Of a stretch of DNA of 42,685 nucleotides, positions 42,632-42,685 are shown piece by piece. The notes beneath the pieces are model-generated. The model saw only the letters and a list, made by a program, of their open reading frames with translations, was not told where the DNA came from and did no database searches. The position numbers and the translations under genes were made by a program. The stretch's first letter is position 1; each line of letters starts with the position of its first letter. Source of the DNA: [Limnothrix rosea] IAM M-220. Its GTDB lineage: Bacteria > Cyanobacteriota > Cyanobacteriia > Cyanobacteriales > MRBY01. Location: the NCBI RefSeq assembly GCF_001904615.1, contig NZ_MRBY01000037.1:1-42685 (forward strand). The letters are read 5' to 3'.

Positions 42632-42685
42632 AACGTGAGTTTTGCTTAAGCATGCTCGGAAGTACGACGCGGTGAATGGAAGAGC
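42632..42685 (-). repeat. Dispersed MITE-like repeat, copy C (truncated by window edge)
   Basis: From 42632 the sequence AACGTGAGTTTTGCTTAAGC and what follows match the reverse complement of the right end of copy B (21208 downwards), up to the window end with one base change near GGTGAATGGAAGAGC. It has the same orientation as copy A, which starts the window at the equivalent internal position. Confidence 0.85.

Noticed and set aside
1-42685. Prophage, integrative element or insertion sequence
   Set aside because: No integrase, transposase, phage structural or plasmid gene is recognisable; codon use and HIP1 sites look even throughout.

Overview
This window looks like chromosomal DNA of a cyanobacterium. 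The octamer/decamer GGCGATCGCC (HIP1) recurs throughout, within and between genes. Many genes belong to cyanobacterial families (DUF2811, DUF3119, DUF3086, Mo-nitro_C, zinc-ribbon Ser/Thr kinases, pheophorbide-oxygenase-type Rieske proteins). Gene content recalls the Synechococcus PCC 7002 / marine Leptolyngbya PCC 7376 group, but that placement is an impression from memory and was not tested.

Layout. (1) 1-5.8 kb, envelope and cofactor housekeeping: a minus-strand run purC, Omp85/BamA, lpxC with a terminator-like hairpin just before lpxC, and divergently coaD plus an overlapping DivIVA-like coiled-coil gene. (2) 5.8-9.6 kb: a minus-strand run of a CobW-like P-loop protein and two tandem metallophosphoesterase paralogues, the second with an eroded active site. 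It diverges from a FAD/NAD(P) oxidoreductase across a spacer holding a near-perfect Fur/Zur-type 7-1-7 operator. This is my best candidate for an undescribed metal-limitation module. (3) 9.6-13.4 kb: a Gfo/Idh/MocA oxidoreductase, an orphan Tat-type solute-binding lipoprotein and a PaO/Tic55-type Rieske oxygenase. (4) 13.7-18.9 kb: a 1735-residue secreted beta-helix protein with a haemagglutinin/TPS N-terminus and a C-terminal CHAT caspase-like protease. (5) 19.4-25.4 kb: phosphoglucomutase, a second Rieske oxygenase, a cluster of DnaA-box-like sequences, a DUF2811 protein, pth and a flippase-like membrane protein. (6) 25.5-29.3 kb: tRNA-Gly, a TonB-like protein translationally coupled to an orphan modB, and divergently a Mo-nitro_C protein followed by a possible TIR/deoxyribosyltransferase-like protein. 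(7) 29.8-35.4 kb: a kinase-WD40 protein, ychF, and the DUF3119-DUF3086-plsY cluster. (8) 35.4-42.5 kb: a dCache-HAMP-PAS-GGDEF-EAL protein whose EAL domain is cut by one in-frame stop, a SWIM protein, a VanY-type peptidase, a PEP-CTERM-like protein and a receiver-histidine kinase.

A family of dispersed, non-coding, MITE-like repeats runs through the window. There is one partial copy at each edge, a complete copy of about 217 bp in the middle in the opposite orientation, and solitary copies of its ~55-bp terminal module elsewhere. One copy carries a 16-bp tandem array with more units than the other. A second small palindromic repeat occurs twice, in opposite orientations. I saw no CRISPR array, rRNA, transposase, integrase or phage gene.
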